Source: an uncultured Neomegalonema sp. | GTDB taxonomy: Bacteria > Pseudomonadota > Alphaproteobacteria > Rhodobacterales > Rhodobacteraceae | Assembly: GCA_937958345.1 (NCBI GenBank) | Contig: CALGNW010000070.1 | Location: forward strand, 1 to 8,529 | DNA: 8,529 bases | Reading direction: 5' to 3' | Shown here: positions 1 to 6,278 of the stretch, one piece after another | How the letters are laid out: each line of letters opens with the position of its first letter | How positions within the stretch are numbered: the first letter of the stretch is position 1 | Notes under the pieces: generated by a model | Told to the model about the DNA's origin: nothing | Database searches by the model: none | The model's input: the letters and a program-made list of their open reading frames with translations, nothing else | Position numbers and translations under genes: made by a program

Positions 1-279
1 ATGATTCCGGGAAAGCTCGTCAAAGGGATGGGCGGCGCGATGGACCTTGTCGCGGGTGTCGAGCGGGTCGTCGTAATCATGGACCACACGTCCAAGCATG
101 GTGACAGCAAGTTGTTGAAAAGCTGCACGCTGCCTCTGACCGGAACGGCGGTCGTTGATCGCATCATCACTAATCTCGGTGTCTTTGATGTGGTTGATGG
201 CGGTCTCAAGATCGTCGAACTTGCACCCGAAGTCACTGAGCAGGACGTTCGGGCCGCGACAGAGGCGGCGCTGGTCTAA
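1..279 (+). CDS. scoB: 3-oxoacid CoA-transferase subunit B, C-terminal part (5' end outside window)
   Basis: The last 92 residues of the beta subunit of a 3-oxoacid (acetoacetate/succinyl) CoA-transferase, which moves CoA between an acyl-CoA and a 3-oxoacid in ketone-body or short-chain 3-oxoacid use in the cytoplasm. The open frame begins at base 1 with IPGKLVKGMGGAMDLVAG, followed by KLLKSCTLPLTG and VVDRIITNLGVFDV. These are family-typical C-terminal blocks of ScoB/AtoA proteins, which are about 210-220 residues long, so more than half of the gene, including the catalytic glutamate region, lies upstream. The ATG at base 1 is an internal methionine, not a start. The stop is TAA at 277-279. 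The subunit A gene is expected upstream. AtoA or a related beta-subunit name is equally possible; the IPGK version of the motif favours ScoB over PcaJ. It has no evident link to the inositol genes to its right. Confidence 0.88.
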   Translation: MIPGKLVKGMGGAMDLVAGVERVVVIMDHTSKHGDSKLLKSCTLPLTGTAVVDRIITNLGVFDVVDGGLKIVELAPEVTEQDVRAATEAALV

Positions 280-324
280 ATTTGTGCTGACAATTCGGAA
301 GTATCTTTAGACACTGCTTATTAG

Positions 325-367
325 GCGGGCGGATAACCGATTTTTACTCTGCATAGCGGGCGGATAA
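325..367. repeat. Short direct repeat GCGGGCGGATAA x2, 31-bp period
   Basis: GCGGGCGGATAA occurs at 325-336 and again at 356-367. Both copies continue into similar bases (CCG and TCG). The 31-bp spacing is close to three helical turns. The sequence between the copies is AT-richer. Function is unknown: a pair of protein-binding sites on one face of the helix, or a small duplication, are both possible. Confidence 0.5.
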
Positions 368-384
368 TCGGAATCGAATGATAT

Positions 385-414
385 CGGAAGCGCACAATCA
401 AAGTGCGGCTTCCG
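385..414. terminator. Hairpin between convergent genes, possible bidirectional terminator
   Basis: CGGAAGCGCAC (385-395) pairs with GTGCGGCTTCCG (403-414), leaving one bulged G and a 7-base loop AATCAAA. That is an 11-bp stem, mostly GC. It lies 23 bases beyond the stop of the minus-strand hypothetical gene and about 105 bases beyond the CoA-transferase stop. The T-run on the plus side is only TTT, and the minus side has no real T-run, so intrinsic termination would be weak. Position and stem strength are the support. Confidence 0.45.
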
Positions 415-437
415 TTTCCGAAATTCCGCACAGCACT

Positions 438-893
438 CTAAATGACTTCCGATTTAGAAGGGTCGCGTGCGTTGATGCGGATGTTGATGACATCGTTTTT
501 CTGGTATCGTCGGCCGGAACGATCGGTCGCCGATTTCAGCACACCGGTCATCGTGGACTGACCGTCCGGCGCATAATAGCTGTATACGACCCGATCCGAT
601 TTGTGGATCTCGTACCCGACAAACTCGGGTCGCTGCAGCAATGACACAGCGCGCGAGCAGTCTACTGCATCAGTCTGACGGAGTTTTCCCTCAACACGGA
701 CGCGCAAATTGCACATCTGTTCGACATTCGTGATCCGCGCCTGCATTTCATAGTGGCTTGGCGCTGCCGCCACTCCGGGCAGAGGTATTCCCTCTAATGC
801 ACCCGATTTGTAAGCACCGAAACTGGCCGCACCCATGAGCGGAACTGCGGCCCGCCCGGCAATGCTTCCCATCATCGATCCCATAAAGCTCAT
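438..893 (-). CDS. Hypothetical protein, 151 aa, possibly membrane-anchored
   Basis: I do not recognise this protein. It starts at ATG 893-891, preceded by a strong ribosome binding site (AGGGGG, seven bases before the start), and ends at TAG 440-438. Residues 1-40 are rich in Met, Gly and Ala (SMMGSIAGRAAVPLMGAASF) and could be a weak membrane segment or uncleaved export signal. The rest is polar and beta-like, with aromatic-rich VVYSYYAPDG (102-111) and a basic stretch SGRRYQKND (126-134), ending in INIRINARDP (137-145, reading VINIRINARD). The two cysteines (C61, C79) could form a disulfide if the domain is periplasmic. It lies 102 bp downstream of the ATPase gene on the same strand, far enough that co-transcription is uncertain. 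The good ribosome binding site and plausible composition argue for a real gene. A role in inositol uptake cannot be inferred. Confidence 0.7.
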   Translation of the reverse strand: MSFMGSMMGSIAGRAAVPLMGAASFGAYKSGALEGIPLPGVAAAPSHYEMQARITNVEQMCNLRVRVEGKLRQTDAVDCSRAVSLLQRPEFVGYEIHKSDRVVYSYYAPDGQSTMTGVLKSATDRSGRRYQKNDVINIRINARDPSKSEVI

Positions 894-995
894 TTCATCA
901 CCCCCTGATTTGTTGGGTAATGTGATACACGCAATGGATGAAATTCAGGTTTACCGGACGGTGATTGGCTGAAATTACCGGAGTTTTGGCTGTTT

Positions 996-1775
996 CTAGA
1001 CCGTACCGCCGAGCGATCCTTCAAGTTTCGCCATTTCCTGACCACCCGCCATCATGTCCTGCAACTCTTCGGGCGACACGTCCCCGCGCGCTGCAGTGCC
1101 CAGAGTTTGCCCCCGGTTAAGCACAGTGAAACGATCGCCGACGGCAAGCGCGTGACGGACATTGTGGGTAATAAAGACGACCGCGATACCCTGCTTGCGA
1201 ACTCTATCAATCGTTGCGAGCACGTTGGATGTCTGCCGGACGCCCAACGCTGATGTCGGTTCATCGAGAATAAGAACCTTCGCCCCGAAGTGCACAGCGC
1301 GGGCAATCGCGACTGTTTGCCGTTCGCCGCCGGACAGCGTGCCGACCGCCTGATCCGGTCCGCGCAAGTTAATACCCATGGTCTTCATTTCTTCCATGGT
1401 CACACGGTTTGCATGTTCGTGATCGAAGAACGGAATTCCAAAGCGTTTTTTGACGGGTTCATTTCCCATAAAGAAATTACGGGCGACGCTCATCAATGGT
1501 ATCATCGCGAGGTCTTGATAAACCGTCGCAATTCCGGCTGTGATTGCGTCACGCGGATCATCGAATTTCAGCGGAACGCCTTCGAAGAAAATCTCGCCGC
1601 GTGTTGGTGCATGAACGCCTGACATAGTCTTGATGAAGGTCGATTTTCCGGCACCGTTATCGCCCAAAAGACAATGGCACTCTCCCGCAACGACATCCAA
1701 TGACACGCCGGACAGCGCGATGACACTGCCAAAATGCTTTTCGATATTTTCCATGCGGATGATTGGTTCGGCCAT
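996..1775 (-). CDS. iatA: Sugar (inositol) ABC importer ATP-binding protein, single NBD
   Basis: Cytoplasmic ATPase that powers import of a sugar or cyclitol through the neighbouring permease. Its 259 residues carry the full ABC set: Walker A GDNGAGKST (38-46), Q-loop Q87 in VYQD, signature LSGGERQ (147-153), Walker B VLILDEPTSAL (167-177) with catalytic E172, and switch histidine H204 (FITHN). Many ribose/inositol-class ATPases (RbsA/MglA/IatA type) are about 500 residues with two fused nucleotide-binding domains. This one has a single domain, like rhizobial FrcA, and would act as a homodimer. The ATG shares one base with the permease stop (TAATG at 1777-1773), so the two are translationally coupled. 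GGGAGAG just upstream serves as ribosome binding site. It is the last gene of the importer operon. Inositol as substrate comes from the iolD and LacI-operator context, not from this protein alone; fructose or ribose are alternatives. Confidence 0.9.
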   Translation of the reverse strand: MAEPIIRMENIEKHFGSVIALSGVSLDVVAGECHCLLGDNGAGKSTFIKTMSGVHAPTRGEIFFEGVPLKFDDPRDAITAGIATVYQDLAMIPLMSVARNFFMGNEPVKKRFGIPFFDHEHANRVTMEEMKTMGINLRGPDQAVGTLSGGERQTVAIARAVHFGAKVLILDEPTSALGVRQTSNVLATIDRVRKQGIAVVFITHNVRHALAVGDRFTVLNRGQTLGTAARGDVSPEELQDMMAGGQEMAKLEGSLGGTV

Positions 1776-2881
1776 TACCGCTCTCCCGTAATCATACGGC
1801 GAACATAGGTATTGAGGATAACGGCCAGCAACAAGATCACGCCGAGGAAGACGCGGAAGAGAGAGCTTTCAACGCCTGCAAAAAACAGCCCTTGCTGCAC
1901 GACGCCGAAGATCAAGGCGCCCAGGGCCGCGCCGATGACGGAGCCATATCCGCCAGTCAGCAACGCGCCTCCGATCACAACAGCGATGATGGCTTCAAAT
2001 TCCTTTAGCAGCCCTCGGTCCGCACCGGCGGATCCGAACTCCATGACTTGGCATGTTGCAAAAACGCAGGCACAAAAGGCCGTGACCATGAACATGATGA
2101 TCTTCACGCGGTTGACCGGAACACCGACATACCGTGCCGCTTGTGCGTCTCCGCCAGCGGCAAAAATCCAATTCCCAAAACGCGTCCGTGTCAGGACAAT
2201 ATGCCCGACAATCACGAGGAAAATTGCCCAAACAATCAACATCGGAATGCCATCAACGACAGGTTGTCCAGCGCGTGACCCGCGTTCAAAAACGCCGATA
2301 ATCCCCTGATCGCCTAGCCATGCAAAAAGGCCGGTTAGGATCTTTCCGCCGAACAGCGGTGCGAGCCAATCCCCTTCGGCGGCATCCTTGACGCCCCCGA
2401 TAATTGTCTTCCGTTCGATGGTTTGCGGTAAAAAAATCGTAAAGCCGCGGAGGATGAACAGGAATGCCAGTGTTACAATGAAACTGGGCAGGCCTGTCCT
2501 TATGACGATGAACCCGTTCAGCGCACCGATTGCGAGGCAAACAGCAAAGCTCGTCAGGATGGCTGACCAAACCGGCCAACCGAGCGTTACGACCAATATC
2601 GCAATCACCATTCCGGCAAAGCCGATCATTGATCCAACAGAGAGATCGAACTCTCCGGCGATCATCAGCAGGCAAGCGCCGACAGCGATGATCATAAATT
2701 GTGCCGAAACAACAGACCAATTCAGCACCCCGCGCGAATTGAACATACCGCTATCGGATGCGAACAGCAGAAACAGTGCAAATACGATCGCCGTTCCGCA
2801 AATCCCACCCAATTCGGGCCGGATGAGAGCCTGCCTCAGCGAAGACATCTCTTTTACGCGCTCATCGGTATTCTCGGTCAT
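1775..2881 (-). CDS. iatP: Sugar (inositol) ABC importer permease
   Basis: Inner-membrane permease of the RbsC/IatP family (BPD_transp_2), 368 residues from the chosen start. Hydrophobic segments cover roughly residues 28-42, 59-75, 84-100, 104-125, 132-151, 212-231, 260-278, 296-309, 314-330 and 343-359. Family landmarks are GEFDLSVGS (76-84), the cytoplasmic coupling segment AAGGDAQAARYVGVPVNRVK (241-260), and IGGALLTGGYGSVIGAALGA (303-322). Residues about 152-211 form a longer loop than in RbsC (about 320 aa). The frame is open to a TTG at 2905, but that codon has no ribosome binding site. ATG 2881 has GAGGA 11 bases upstream and gives a normal short cytoplasmic N-terminus. The stop overlaps the ATPase start by one base. 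A stem-loop at 2957-2983 separates it from the binding-protein gene upstream. Confidence 0.92.
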   Translation of the reverse strand: MTENTDERVKEMSSLRQALIRPELGGICGTAIVFALFLLFASDSGMFNSRGVLNWSVVSAQFMIIAVGACLLMIAGEFDLSVGSMIGFAGMVIAILVVTLGWPVWSAILTSFAVCLAIGALNGFIVIRTGLPSFIVTLAFLFILRGFTIFLPQTIERKTIIGGVKDAAEGDWLAPLFGGKILTGLFAWLGDQGIIGVFERGSRAGQPVVDGIPMLIVWAIFLVIVGHIVLTRTRFGNWIFAAGGDAQAARYVGVPVNRVKIIMFMVTAFCACVFATCQVMEFGSAGADRGLLKEFEAIIAVVIGGALLTGGYGSVIGAALGALIFGVVQQGLFFAGVESSLFRVFLGVILLLAVILNTYVRRMITGER

Positions 2882-2956
2882 GGCCCCGACAATCCTCGTC
2901 GTCAAAAATTGCGAAAAATTAGAAGGCTGAGCGTATCAGCAAGCTTTCAGTCGGTA

Positions 2957-2983
2957 TGCCGGAGGTCTCATTGACCTCCGGCA
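2957..2983 (-). promoter_or_regulatory. Intercistronic stem-loop after the binding-protein gene
   Basis: GCCGGAGGTC (2958-2967) and GACCTCCGGC (2973-2982) form a perfect 10-bp stem, extended to 11 bp by T2957-A2983, with the five-base loop TCATT. It begins 8 bases after the binding-protein stop (TAA at 2994-2992) and lies about 75 bases before the permease start. No T-run follows on the minus strand, so it is unlikely to be a full terminator. Such hairpins after binding-protein genes are known to protect the upstream mRNA from 3' decay or to cause partial termination, giving more binding protein than permease. Confidence 0.7.
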
Positions 2984-2991
2984 AGCCGGTA

Positions 2992-3942
2992 TTAGCGGTA
3001 CTCGCCTGCGTACTTCTCAACGAGTGTCAGGCCGTCTTTGGTAACAAAACCCGGACCCGAGTTGATATTGTTACCCGGCAACACGCCGTAACGGTCCCAG
3101 TTCGCAAGGATCACGACCGGCAAGTATGCCTGCAGGAACGGCTGTTGGTCGATGCCCCACTGGATCGTTCCATCCTTGATGCCCTTAACGATCTCAGCGC
3201 CCAAGTCAAACGTGCCGAAATAGATGTCGCCGGCCATGCCGTTTTCTTTTAGCGCGGCAATGGTCGGATCGGCGGAAACGGGACCGAGAGTAAGAATGCC
3301 GTTGGTGTCAGGATTCGCCGACAGATAGGCCAGAACCTTGTTTTTGATTTCCGACGGATCTGTTCCGCTGTCCATCATCGACTCGCCGAGATCCACGCCG
3401 AGCCCCTCGGCGAATCCGCGGCAACGCTCGCCGACGATAGGCTGTTGAATCGCGTGATTGACACAAAGGAAACTTGTGACGCCATCACCCTTCGCCCGGA
3501 TACCTGCGGCAAGACCTGCTTCGAATTCCGGTTGACCGACATACATCAGAGCACCAACTTCGCGCGCCTGTTCTGCTGTGCCCGAGTTCATAATGATAAC
3601 ATCGATACCCTGATCGACGGCAGCCTGAATTGGGCCTTTAAGAACGTCGAAATCAGCGAGGGTTGTAATAATACCGTCGGGATTTGAGGCAGCAGCCTGT
3701 TCGATGATACGCGCCATGTCTGCGATATCGCCGGTTGGCGGGTTGCGATACTCGACTTCAACACCGACTTGCTCGCCGGCAAGTGCGATACCGTTCTTGA
3801 TCGTGTTCCACCAGCTGTCGCTGTCGGGAGCGTGACTGACGAGAACATACTTTTCGCCCTCCGCCTGCGCAGCACCGGTAAAGGCTACCAATGGCGCTGC
3901 GACGATTGCAGTCGCCATCATAAGTTTTCTGAGAATTGTCAT
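2992..3942 (-). CDS. ibpA: Periplasmic sugar (inositol)-binding protein of the ABC importer
   Basis: Periplasmic binding protein of the ribose/galactose/inositol class (Peripla_BP_4, type I fold), 316 residues; first gene of the importer operon. The signal peptide is clear: basic MTILRK, hydrophobic core about 8-22, then GAAQA with likely cleavage after A27, leaving a mature protein of about 289 residues. The mature start KYVLVSHAPDSDSWWNTIK (31-49) is the first strand and ligand-binding loop. YRNPPTGDIADMARIIEQA, ending near residue 84, and DGIITTLAD are typical of inositol and related binding proteins. Ribosome binding site AGGGAGG precedes the ATG at 3942. It is divergent from the LacI repressor gene, with a 16-bp operator-like palindrome 107 bp upstream of its start. 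Inositol specificity is inferred from context; a ribose- or fructose-type ligand is not excluded. Confidence 0.9.
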   Translation of the reverse strand: MTILRKLMMATAIVAAPLVAFTGAAQAEGEKYVLVSHAPDSDSWWNTIKNGIALAGEQVGVEVEYRNPPTGDIADMARIIEQAAASNPDGIITTLADFDVLKGPIQAAVDQGIDVIIMNSGTAEQAREVGALMYVGQPEFEAGLAAGIRAKGDGVTSFLCVNHAIQQPIVGERCRGFAEGLGVDLGESMMDSGTDPSEIKNKVLAYLSANPDTNGILTLGPVSADPTIAALKENGMAGDIYFGTFDLGAEIVKGIKDGTIQWGIDQQPFLQAYLPVVILANWDRYGVLPGNNINSGPGFVTKDGLTLVEKYAGEYR

Positions 3943-4110
3943 TCGAGCGTCCTCCCTAAGGCCTCAGGTGTGATTTGATCTGGTTTACGGCAGCCTTTGT
4001 TTGAAAGATTTGGCTGCTTGCGATCAGACAAGCACAAGCGCGGCAATCTTGCAACCGGTTGCAAAACGAATATGAAGGATAATATGATCGACCCATCAGG
4101 AGGGAGATGG
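3943..4110. promoter_or_regulatory. Divergent control region, importer operon / lacI-type gene
   Basis: This 168-bp region between divergent starts must hold the promoters of the importer operon (-) and the repressor gene (+). It contains the perfect palindrome 4049-4064. Just downstream on the plus strand is an AT-rich stretch with GATAAT (4078-4083) and the overlapping TAATAT (4080-4085), a candidate -10 for the repressor gene whose -35 region would overlap the palindrome. Spacing to a TTG-type -35 is not ideal. I could not find a convincing promoter for the importer by eye. Confidence 0.5.
4049..4064. promoter_or_regulatory. LacI-family operator, copy 1
   Basis: TTGCAACCGGTTGCAA is a perfect 16-bp palindrome with a central CG, the form bound by LacI-family dimers. 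It lies 46 bp before the repressor start and 106 bp before the binding-protein start. An identical 16-mer occurs at 8307-8322 in the other divergent region of this window. The natural ligand is the repressor encoded at 4111-5115; this assignment is inference from adjacency and symmetry. Confidence 0.85.
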
Positions 4111-5115
4111 ATGACCGTAACTTTGAAGGAGGTCGCCGAGAAGGCGGGTGTTTCTCGTTCGGCAGTTTCCCGCGCGTATACCGAGGGTGCGTCGGTATCG
4201 GAAAAGACGCGCCTCAAGGTACTCCGTGCTGCCGAGTTGTTGGGGTATCATCCGAACGCGCTCGCTTCCAGTTTGACAACGGGGCGAACGAAGCTAATCG
4301 GCTTGGTATCGAACAACTTTCACAATCCGATCTTTCTCGAAGTCTTTGACCTTTTTACAAAGGCGCTTCAGGATCGCGGCTTGCGGCCTCTTCTTGTCAA
4401 TTTGTCGGACGAGACTGATCCTGAAAATTCGGTAAGCATGCTTCGGCAGTATTCCGTGGACGGCGTGATCGTCGCGTCCTCCACTTTGCCTGCAAGTTTC
4501 GCAAAGGCATTCCGCGACGCCGGCTTACCCGTCGTACATTCTTTCGGACGATTTTCGAGCGCACCCGATGTTCATGTTGTCGGAATCGATAACGTCGACT
4601 GTGGACGCATGGCGGCGCGTGCATTGATCGAGCGCGGCTATCGGCGGATCGGATTTTTGGGAGGTCCACAATCGGCAACATCGACGCAGGATCGCTTGAG
4701 CGGATTTTTAGGTGAAGTCGCGAATCATCCGAAAATCGCCGCACGCCACAGCTTTGCCAAAGCGTATTCTTTTGACGCGGGACGCGATGAAATGGCCGAT
4801 CAGCTATCTGCCGGTGCGGCTGAAGCATATTTTTGCGGCGACGACGTTCTCACGGTCGGGGCGCTCGCTGCGGTTAGGATGGCCGGTCTGCATGTTCCGG
4901 ACGATGTCGGGTTGATTGGTTTAAACGACATGCAAATGGCACGTTGGGAAGGGATCGAGCTGACAACGATTCATCAGCCGATTAAACAGATTATATCGTC
5001 TTCGGTAGAGCTGGTGACGGCCATGCTCGACGATCCCGCGCGATATCCCGAGGCGCGGCTATTTCCGTGTCACGTTGTTGACCGCGCGACGCTAAAGGCG
5101 AAAATCGAGCCGTGA
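4111..5115 (+). CDS. LacI-family transcriptional repressor, likely inositol-responsive
   Basis: A 334-residue DNA-binding regulator. The N-terminal helix-turn-helix is VTLKEVAEKAGVSRSAVSRA (3-22), followed by a hinge helix around PNALASSLTTGRT (48-60). A periplasmic-binding-protein-like effector domain runs from KLIGLVSNNFHNPIF (61-75) to the end, with VDGVIVASS (116-124), RGYRRIGFLGGP (175-186), AYFCGDDVLTVGAL (239-252) and DDVGLIGLND (264-273). The frame is open upstream to 3997, but that extension covers the operator. ATG 4111 follows AGGAGG (4098-4103) by seven bases and gives the usual LacI-family length. It probably binds the palindromes at 4049-4064 (autoregulation and importer) and 8307-8322, released by inositol or a derivative. 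The inducer is inference from the neighbours. Its stop TGA (5113-5115) is one base from the stop of the convergent dehydrogenase gene. Confidence 0.93.
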   Translation: MTVTLKEVAEKAGVSRSAVSRAYTEGASVSEKTRLKVLRAAELLGYHPNALASSLTTGRTKLIGLVSNNFHNPIFLEVFDLFTKALQDRGLRPLLVNLSDETDPENSVSMLRQYSVDGVIVASSTLPASFAKAFRDAGLPVVHSFGRFSSAPDVHVVGIDNVDCGRMAARALIERGYRRIGFLGGPQSATSTQDRLSGFLGEVANHPKIAARHSFAKAYSFDAGRDEMADQLSAGAAEAYFCGDDVLTVGALAAVRMAGLHVPDDVGLIGLNDMQMARWEGIELTTIHQPIKQIISSSVELVTAMLDDPARYPEARLFPCHVVDRATLKAKIEP

Positions 5116-5116
5116 T

Positions 5117-6274
5117 TTAGCGGTACATCGGAGGCCGTGCATCAACCCACTCGCCATTTGCTTTTGCCGAAGCAACCGCACTATGCACCGCCGCCATAGA
5201 CCGTAATCCGTCCGCCGCAGTCGGATAAAGGGTCGCTGCCGGATCGGCGGGACGGTCCTCTTTCTGCGCTCGAATGCACTCGGCCAGATCAGAATAGACG
5301 TTTGCGAATGCCAGCGGCATCCCTTCGGCATGTCCCATCGTCACGCGGGATGCGCGATCGGCCTCGGGAGAAAGTCCTGCCTCGCCGCGCTCGATAACCT
5401 GATTGCGCCCGCCTGTCGGCGTCCAGATCAGCTGGTTCGGTTGTTCTTGCGCCCAGCGCAAACCGCCTTTCTCGCCGAATACCTGAATTGCGAGGCCGTG
5501 CATGCGTCCTACCGCAACCGATGACGTCCAAAGTCTTCCGACGACACCATCATCCATGCGAAAGTTGACCATAGCGTCATCTTCCAACTCACGTATCGGC
5601 AGGGTTGATGCAAAGTCAGCCGACAGTTTCGTCACTTCCTGACCGGTTACAAAGCTCGCCATGTGCAGCGCGTGAATTCCGCAATCGGCAAACTGTGCGG
5701 AAACACCCATTTGCGAAGGATCATAGCGCCAGCGTACGCGGGGATTTTCGGCATCCGCGGCATCGGCGTGATGCCCGTGAGAGAATTCAGCGACAACAAC
5801 TCTTACTTTCCCGAGATCGCCCCGCGCGATCATCGCCCGCATGTGCCGGACAAGCGAATATCCGGTATAGCCGTAGTTAACCGCGCAAATTCTGTTCGAT
5901 CCCGCTGCGAGCCGTACGATTTCCTCGGCCTCGTCAACCGTCACCGTCATCGGCTTTTCACACAACACATGAAAGCCCGCTTCTAAGTAAGCCTTAGCGA
6001 TCTCAAAATGCGTTGAATTGGGGGTAGCGATTGTGACGAGATCAATCCGATCTTCCCTCGCGCTTTCGCCGGCAAGCATTTCCTGCCAATCGCCATAGGC
6101 GCGATCCGCCGCGATCCCTAACCTCTGCGCGTATTCACGTCCTGCATCCGCCCGATGATCCAACGCACCGGCAACAAAAGAAAAAGCGCCATCAAGACCC
6201 GATCCTAACCGGTGCGCCGGTCCTATCTGCGATCCTTCACCGCCACCGATCATCCCCCAATTCAGTTTTGACAT
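5117..6274 (-). CDS. Gfo/Idh/MocA-family NAD(P)-dependent dehydrogenase (inositol dehydrogenase-like), last gene of operon
   Basis: A 385-residue cytoplasmic oxidoreductase that, by family, oxidises a ring hydroxyl of a sugar or inositol to a ketone (or the reverse) with NAD(P). The Rossmann domain starts at once: LNWGMIGGGEGSQIG (4-18), then TIATPNSTHFEIA (81-93) and the family CEKP motif (105-108) whose lysine is catalytic. The C-terminal domain carries FADCGIHALHM (195-205), matching the D-x3-H catalytic pair of IolG-type enzymes (D197, H201), and VFGEKGGLRW (265-274). It begins four bases after the IolE-like stop. AGGA about 11 bases upstream of the ATG is the ribosome binding site. It is the third gene of an operon with another Gfo/Idh/MocA enzyme and the IolE-like enzyme. 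At 385 residues it is longer than classical IolG (about 330-345), so scyllo-inositol, D-chiro-inositol or another cyclitol/sugar substrate is plausible. The exact substrate cannot be read from sequence. Confidence 0.88.
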   Translation of the reverse strand: MSKLNWGMIGGGEGSQIGPAHRLGSGLDGAFSFVAGALDHRADAGREYAQRLGIAADRAYGDWQEMLAGESAREDRIDLVTIATPNSTHFEIAKAYLEAGFHVLCEKPMTVTVDEAEEIVRLAAGSNRICAVNYGYTGYSLVRHMRAMIARGDLGKVRVVVAEFSHGHHADAADAENPRVRWRYDPSQMGVSAQFADCGIHALHMASFVTGQEVTKLSADFASTLPIRELEDDAMVNFRMDDGVVGRLWTSSVAVGRMHGLAIQVFGEKGGLRWAQEQPNQLIWTPTGGRNQVIERGEAGLSPEADRASRVTMGHAEGMPLAFANVYSDLAECIRAQKEDRPADPAATLYPTAADGLRSMAAVHSAVASAKANGEWVDARPPMYR

Positions 6275-6278
6275 TTTC

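Larger units (their letters stand above)
280..437. other. Intergenic region between convergent genes
   Basis: This gap separates the stop of the CoA-transferase gene (+) from the stop of the 151-residue hypothetical gene (-). I see no credible gene in it. It holds a 12-bp direct repeat (325-336 and 356-367) and a strong imperfect hairpin (385-414), listed separately. An open frame starting at 378 on the plus strand runs antisense through the hypothetical gene and has no recognisable protein character or ribosome binding site. Confidence 0.6.

Noticed and set aside
378..644. 88-codon plus-strand open frame
   Set aside because: It is antisense to the 151-residue hypothetical gene, starts within the intergenic hairpin region, has no ribosome binding site and no recognisable protein pattern.
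951..982. Repeat TTACCGGA at 951-958 and 975-982 downstream of the ATPase gene
   Set aside because: Only 8 bp, and the copies do not form a useful hairpin or terminator. Possibly chance; not strong enough to call.
2048..2070. TTGCAA half-site inside the permease gene as a third operator
   Set aside because: Only one half matches (TTGCAAAAACGC); the symmetric half is missing and it lies within coding sequence.
2882..2905. TTG start at 2905 for the permease
   Set aside because: There is no ribosome binding site before it, while ATG 2881 has GAGGA upstream. The extra eight residues are not needed for the fold.
1812..2930. Long plus-strand open frames (165 and 180 codons) across the permease gene
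   Set aside because: They are shadow frames: composition is odd (Thr/Pro/Arg-rich), and the opposite strand carries an unmistakable permease.
3997..4110. Upstream extension of the LacI-family gene to ATG 3997 (38 extra residues)
   Set aside because: It would put the operator 4049-4064 inside the coding sequence, has no LacI-family character and no good ribosome binding site. ATG 4111 follows AGGAGG and gives the family length.
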